Positions 59,961 to 64,000 of a stretch of DNA of 64,000 nucleotides are shown here, one piece after another. A program made the translations under genes and the position numbers. The stretch covers positions 1 to 64,000 of the forward strand of contig JACRBZ010000084.1 of the NCBI GenBank assembly GCA_016219185.1. Reading direction: 5' to 3'. This DNA is from Deltaproteobacteria bacterium. GTDB taxonomy: Bacteria > Desulfobacterota > Desulfobacteria > Desulfobacterales > Desulfatirhabdiaceae. Below the pieces are notes generated by a model that ran no database searches, was not told the origin of the DNA, and saw only the letters and a program-made list of their open reading frames with translations. Within the stretch, counting starts at the first letter, position 1. Each line of letters begins with the position of its first letter.

Positions 59961-60968
59961 CTATTCAGTGAAAATCATTCGCAACAGATATAGACACATT
60001 GCTCCTATCAGCGCGGAAGCCGGCAGGGTCAGCACCCAGGCGATTACCATTTGACCGGCGACGCCCCACCGGACAGCCGAAAGTCTTTTGGATGCCCCAA
60101 CCCCCAGCACTGCTGACGAAATAACATGCGTTGTACTGATCGGGGCTCCAAACACTGTGGCCAGTTCAATAACAATTGCAGAAGCGGTTTGAATCGCAAA
60201 GCCGTGAATCGGCTCGATCCGGAAAAATTTACTCCCCATGGTTTTGATGATTTTCCAGCCTCCTGTTGCAGTCCCCAGGGCAATCGCAGCACCGCAGGCC
60301 ACTTTAACCCACATCGGAACCATAACAGCCGGAATCTGATTGAACAGAAACAGGGCCAATGCCAGGATTCCCATCGTTTTCTGAGCGTCATTCATTCCAT
60401 GACTGAACGCCATCAGGGAGGAAGAGATGAGCTGAAGCCTGCGAAATGTTATATTGGCCCGTCCCGGCCGAACCCTGATGCACAACCATGACAGCGCAAC
60501 CATGCAGAGAAATCCGATTGTCAGTCCGGCAAGCGGTGAGACGATGATGGGGACCAGAACTTTCCAGAAGATGCTTGTATATTCGATACAACTCCAGCCG
60601 CGATAAGCAATGGCAGCACCTATCAGTCCTCCGATCAGGGCGTGGGAGGAAGATGAAGGCAGTCCCGCTGCCCAGGTGACGATGTTCCAAATGATCGCTC
60701 CCAGAAGGGCTGCCAGGACAAGTGTCCGGCAACCGGCGATCATCTGGGGGTTTATCATTCCCTTTCCAATGGTTTGTGCGACTTTGTCTCCCACCATGGC
60801 GCCTGCAAAATTCAGAATCGAGGCCATCATCACCGCCGCACGCGGAGACATCGCATTGGTTGACACAACGGTTGCGATGACATTACCCGTGTCATGGGCA
60901 CCGTTGGTGTAGTCGAAAATCAATGCCACAACGATGATGCAGATCAGCAAAACGGGGATATCAGGCAC
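59961..60968 (-). CDS. Inorganic phosphate transporter, PiT family
   Basis: Membrane transporter of 335 residues with about ten helices. The duplicated PiT signatures are present: FDYTNGAHDTGNVIATVVST and SHGMNDAQKTMGILALAL. A GTG at 60968 is the start, because it overlaps the stop of the DUF47 gene by eight bases and gives a normal short N-terminus (PDIPVLLICIIVVALIF); the longer frame has no support. It follows the DUF47 gene, its usual partner, in one operon. Confidence 0.93.
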   Translation of the reverse strand: MPDIPVLLICIIVVALIFDYTNGAHDTGNVIATVVSTNAMSPRAAVMMASILNFAGAMVGDKVAQTIGKGMINPQMIAGCRTLVLAALLGAIIWNIVTWAAGLPSSSSHALIGGLIGAAIAYRGWSCIEYTSIFWKVLVPIIVSPLAGLTIGFLCMVALSWLCIRVRPGRANITFRRLQLISSSLMAFSHGMNDAQKTMGILALALFLFNQIPAVMVPMWVKVACGAAIALGTATGGWKIIKTMGSKFFRIEPIHGFAIQTASAIVIELATVFGAPISTTHVISSAVLGVGASKRLSAVRWGVAGQMVIAWVLTLPASALIGAMCLYLLRMIFTE

Positions 60969-61590
60969 TTTTGATCCCTGCCTTTTCAAGCGTAAAAGAG
61001 AGCTTCTGGGCGTGGTTGAACAGCATTTCCAGACGGTCATAAATCTGCGACAGCTTGATCGCTTCCGCAAAATCCAATTGACCCTGGTCAGCCTTTTCAA
61101 ACAACTCACCGAGGCTGACGACAAGAAGGCGTCTGCCATCCGCACAGGCCTCAAGAATCCCGTTCATCACCGATTCATGGTAGGTGCGCGTGCTGATGAA
61201 CCGGATCATTTCCTCCTGACTGGCAATGATAAGTTCCAGATCCCTGACCAGTTCCCGGGTTGAGGCCGGAGCTTCATGAAAGCCGTACAGCCCGACTCTC
61301 GTGGATACAGACTGAATCAGATCCAGCATCTCTTCCAACTCGGTGCAGATAGCATAAATATCTTCCCGGTCAATCGGTGTAATAAACGTCATGGAAAGCG
61401 ATCGGCTGATTTCACGCGCCAATGTATTTCCATCAACCTCTATTTGATTGATCCGGGAGCACTTCCCTTTCAAATCCGTGAAATCGGTGAAAATCTCCGT
61501 CAGGATTTTTGATGCCAGTACAACCAGTGAATGCTGCTGCAGAAAATAATCGAAAAACCGAATGTTTTTGGGGAAAAGAGAAAAAGCCAT
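60961..61590 (-). CDS. DUF47 (PhoU-like) protein, phosphate-transport accessory
   Basis: Protein of 209 residues, all helical, of the DUF47/PhoU-like family: FDYFLQQHSLVVLASKILTE at the start, the FITPIDREDIYAICTELEEM metal-binding helix and RLEMLFNHAQKLSFTLEKAG at the end. Such genes are almost always next to Pit transporters and are thought to regulate uptake. ATG at 61590 follows GCGGAGGAT, nine bases after the stop of the M20 peptidase gene. Confidence 0.92.
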   Translation of the reverse strand: MAFSLFPKNIRFFDYFLQQHSLVVLASKILTEIFTDFTDLKGKCSRINQIEVDGNTLAREISRSLSMTFITPIDREDIYAICTELEEMLDLIQSVSTRVGLYGFHEAPASTRELVRDLELIIASQEEMIRFISTRTYHESVMNGILEACADGRRLLVVSLGELFEKADQGQLDFAEAIKLSQIYDRLEMLFNHAQKLSFTLEKAGIKSA

Positions 61591-61599
61591 AATCCTCCG

Positions 61600-62928
61600 C
61601 TATGCATTCATTTCTATTCCAGTGTAGCGTTGAAGCAGTTGGTAGATCGCTTCTGCTCCGAACTGAACGGACTCCACAGGGATGCACTCGTCTGCAGCAT
61701 GGATTCTCCGCACAAAGTTGAAATCCGAAGGCAGGTTCATGGGCAGGAATCCGTAAGTCTGGATTCCCAGCCTGGAGAAGATGCGGGCATCCGAGCTTGC
61801 GGGTAACAAGAGCGGGACTGCAAGACTGCCTGGATCCGCTTCCTGAAGAATAGCGGCCAACGTGTCGAATAGCCCCATTACCGGGGCTGCCGGCCCGGGT
61901 TCGGAAAAAGTAACTTCAATTTCAATCTCATCGCCGATAATTTGATGAATTTCAGCGATGGCATCTGCGGGACCGTAACCGGGAAGCATACGGCAATCCA
62001 GGGCAAGGGTGATCTGGCTGGGGATAACGTTTATCTTTTCCCCGCCTTGAACGATCGTGGCGTTGACGACATTGTGAAGCATCGGGTCAAACATTGCCCC
62101 CCGGGGTCCAAGCTTATCCAGAATCTGATCCGTCATGGCAGGGTCCAGGAGTTGTGCCAGCATCGCATCGGCGGGTGCGGGCACCACCGCGGACATCGTT
62201 TCCAGCATTTGCTGTACAACGGGCAGGATATGTACGGGCAAACGACGCTCATCCAATTGTCGGAGCACGCGCCCGAGTTTGGCCATTGCGCCGCCGCGCA
62301 TGGGAAGGCTTGCGTGCCCACCCGGCCCGCGCAGCGTTGCTTTCAGCCAGCAGATCTGTTTTTCGGCTACCTGGATGGCATAGAATTTCTTGCCGGCAAA
62401 ATACAGCGGAAAGCCGCCGAACTCGCCGATAGCATAGCGTGCATCGGTGAATTGCTCGGGATGCTTTTCGACAAGGAACTTGGAGCCGCATTCACCGCCT
62501 GTTTCTTCGTCACTCAGGATGGCAAGAATGATATCGCCGGCAGGTATGAAACCTTCGCATTTGGCGCGCAAAATGGCGGCCAGCATCATCGCGATGCCGC
62601 CTTTCATATCGAGAGTACCTCTTCCCCAAACCAAACCGTCCGCCAGCATCCCTGCAAACGGTGGATATGACCACGTCTGGGCAGCAGTGGTCACCACGTC
62701 AACATGTCCATAGAACAATAGGGGAGGGGCTTTTCCTTGTCCTGCCAGGCGGGTCAGCAAATTCGCCCGCTTCGGGTATTTTTCCAAAAGCGTGGTTTCA
62801 AAACCGGCGGTTGTCAACAGACTGTTGATGTATCGCACGCATTCAATTTCGTTGCCCGGGGGGTTGGTCGTATCAAACTGGATCAACCGCCGCAACAATT
62901 CCTCCGGCTGTTCATAACATCGGTTCAT
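61600..62928 (-). CDS. M20-family metallopeptidase/deacylase
   Basis: Dinuclear-zinc enzyme of 442 residues. The M20 metal motifs are clear: LLFYGHVDVVTTAAQTW, GRGTLDMKGGIAMMLA and LSDEETGGECG with the catalytic Glu in this phrase. The dimerisation domain (LRGPGGHASLPMRGG) lies around 205-320. It may be a dipeptidase, ArgE-like deacetylase or carboxypeptidase; the substrate is not clear. It is the first gene of a minus-strand unit with DUF47 and Pit, an unusual partner for these. Confidence 0.92.
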   Translation of the reverse strand: MNRCYEQPEELLRRLIQFDTTNPPGNEIECVRYINSLLTTAGFETTLLEKYPKRANLLTRLAGQGKAPPLLFYGHVDVVTTAAQTWSYPPFAGMLADGLVWGRGTLDMKGGIAMMLAAILRAKCEGFIPAGDIILAILSDEETGGECGSKFLVEKHPEQFTDARYAIGEFGGFPLYFAGKKFYAIQVAEKQICWLKATLRGPGGHASLPMRGGAMAKLGRVLRQLDERRLPVHILPVVQQMLETMSAVVPAPADAMLAQLLDPAMTDQILDKLGPRGAMFDPMLHNVVNATIVQGGEKINVIPSQITLALDCRMLPGYGPADAIAEIHQIIGDEIEIEVTFSEPGPAAPVMGLFDTLAAILQEADPGSLAVPLLLPASSDARIFSRLGIQTYGFLPMNLPSDFNFVRRIHAADECIPVESVQFGAEAIYQLLQRYTGIEMNA

Positions 62929-63014
62929 TTTCGATATTTCCCTATTTCTTTCCGAGAAACCATTGGTCTATGACTGGATTTCCGTTCAACAAGTAATTCT
63001 ATGGTTTCTGGATA

Positions 63015-64000
63015 TTATGTTAATGCGTTACCATGGCCAGGCCCTGAATCACCGCATTCCTCAGATGCCAATTCTTTGTAATATCTGAATGCTTCCCGGA
63101 TGCTTTCCCGGAGAGTTTCATCCTGCCATGGCTTGGTGTGGAATTTGAAGATGGCCCCTCGATTGACGGCCTCGGTGATGGTGGTGAGGTCACCGAAGCC
63201 CGTAAGCACGATGCGGATGATGTTAGGGTAAATCTCCCTGACTCGGTGCAAAAATTCGCTCCCGCGCATCCCGGGCATATGTTCATCAGAGATAATGACA
63301 CCGACACGGTTTGTTGCCAGTTGTTCAAATCCCTCCGCCGTGTTTGCCGCCGTGAGGATTCGGTAGCCGTCCACTTTAAAGACCCGTTTCAGAGCCTTGA
63401 TGACATTTTCCTCATCATCCACTATAAGCAATGTCCGTTCCGGAGCAGCGGCACTTTTTTCAGGCAACGGCAGCCGCCGGTCCTCCCTCAGCATCTGCTC
63501 GAGCTGTTGAGCAGGGATCGGCCTGCTGAAATAAAAACCCTGCATTTCATCGCACCCATGGAACAGGAGATAATTCAATTGTCCATCGGTTTCAATCCCT
63601 TCGGCGATTACCCGAAGCCTCAGGCTGTGGGCCAGGGCAATCATCGCCCTGGCGATTACCGCGCTGTCGGGATCGCTCGTGATGTTGCGAATGAAGGACC
63701 GGTCGATCTTAATCTTGTCAAATGGAAATTGCTTCAGGTAGCTCAAACTGGAATAGCCGGTACCAAAATCATCCATGGTCATACACACGCCCAGTTCCTT
63801 CAGTTTCCCGGTCAGTCGGGCGGCGCTCTCCACATCGTGCATGAGAAGGCTTTCGACGATTTCCAGTTCCAGATATCTGGGCTCCAGACCGGTTTCCCGC
63901 AAGATTCGTTCAACGACTTCCACCAGATTTTCCTGTCTGAACTGCCGTGGAGAAAGATTGATTGCCAGGGTAAGACAAGGAAGTCCGGCATCCTGCCATG
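63015..64000 (-). CDS. EAL-domain phosphodiesterase with C-terminal receiver, 5'-truncated by the window edge
   Basis: The frame stays open to the window edge. It enters with LAINLSPRQFRQENLVEVVE, typical of EAL domains, then has ELEIVESLLMHD, MTMDDFGTGYSSLSYLKQF, IKIDRSFIRNI, VIAEGIETDGQL and DEMQGFYFSRPI, so the metal and substrate residues of an active cyclic-di-GMP phosphodiesterase appear intact. The EAL domain is followed by a receiver (LLIVDDEENVIKALKRVF; IISDEHMPGMRGSEF; KFHTKPWQDE). Having the receiver after the EAL domain is unusual. The true start lies beyond 64000. Confidence 0.93.
   Translation of the reverse strand, partial: WQDAGLPCLTLAINLSPRQFRQENLVEVVERILRETGLEPRYLELEIVESLLMHDVESAARLTGKLKELGVCMTMDDFGTGYSSLSYLKQFPFDKIKIDRSFIRNITSDPDSAVIARAMIALAHSLRLRVIAEGIETDGQLNYLLFHGCDEMQGFYFSRPIPAQQLEQMLREDRRLPLPEKSAAAPERTLLIVDDEENVIKALKRVFKVDGYRILTAANTAEGFEQLATNRVGVIISDEHMPGMRGSEFLHRVREIYPNIIRIVLTGFGDLTTITEAVNRGAIFKFHTKPWQDETLRESIREAFRYYKELASEECGDSGPGHGNALT

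Noticed and set aside
59780-59971. Small open frame ending in IAFHVNSTPSIQ
   Set aside because: TTG start without a ribosome site and partly overlapping the Pit gene; only a possible gene remnant.

Overview
The window is a bacterial chromosome segment of moderate G+C with dense genes in short operons. The best guess is a Desulfobacterota (old Deltaproteobacteria) genome. Supporting signs are an MglA-type Ras-like GTPase, many REC/PAS/HisKA signalling proteins, a C_GCAxxG_C_C protein, a DUF1015 protein, a phenylacetate-CoA ligase, Fe-S proteins, and a tRNA-Ser pair in front of dnaX-ybaB-recR. This assignment is inference from gene content only. No phage, IS transposase, CRISPR array or rRNA was seen.

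Layout. 1-5.8 kb: a tripartite RND efflux operon (adaptor, pump, outer-membrane channel). 5.9-16.2 kb: mixed small operons, namely a tandem universal stress protein, a Tat-exported metallo-beta-lactamase-fold protein, an envelope cluster (BON-like, PEGA lipoprotein, SmpA-like), DUF3795, a GlxA-type regulator, PA14, ABM, redoxin and AIG2 proteins, a cysteine-rich 4Fe-4S protein and a zinc-ribbon membrane protein. 16.2-19.3 kb: CheW, a chemoreceptor and a class IV aminotransferase. 19.3-34.5 kb: a signalling island with a REC-PAS regulator, an MglA-like GTPase, a soluble histidine kinase, a REC-MshEN-GspE ATPase fusion, a hybrid kinase, a REC-HisKA protein without an ATPase domain, an oppositely oriented 1558-residue hybrid kinase and a stand-alone receiver. 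The flanks of the large reverse kinase carry matching remnants of the same regulator junction, which I read as the footprint of a duplication and insertion. 34.6-36.3 kb: a MauE-like / rhodanese / C_GCAxxG_C_C operon. 36.5-39.7 kb: a lipoprotein and an M1 aminopeptidase. 39.9-48.8 kb: an accessory stretch of secreted and small unknown proteins, including two small genes behind sigma-54-type promoters, a DUF1566 protein, an element with inverted ends, and tRNA-His/tRNA-Arg with a clear promoter and terminator. 48.8-51.6 kb: GNAT, Mut7-C, PaaK and a small protein, closed by a strong terminator. 51.6-55.0 kb (minus strand): tRNA-Ser x2, dnaX, ybaB, recR and a YkgJ-like protein. 55.2-64 kb: DUF1015, a TrmN6-like methyltransferase, an amidase, an LprI-like protein, a shortened DUF1566 paralogue, an M20 peptidase with DUF47 and Pit, and an EAL-REC protein cut by the window edge.

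How the parts may work together. The GTPase, the kinases and the REC-fused secretion/pilus-type ATPase lie in one codirectional, mostly overlapping gene string. This suggests a phosphorelay- and GTPase-controlled secretion or pilus motor. That reading is inference: no pilin, secretin or MglB partner is in the window. CheW and the chemoreceptor must rely on a CheA encoded elsewhere. Start sites below were chosen by Shine-Dalgarno sequences and domain starts, and differ from the longest reading frame in many cases.
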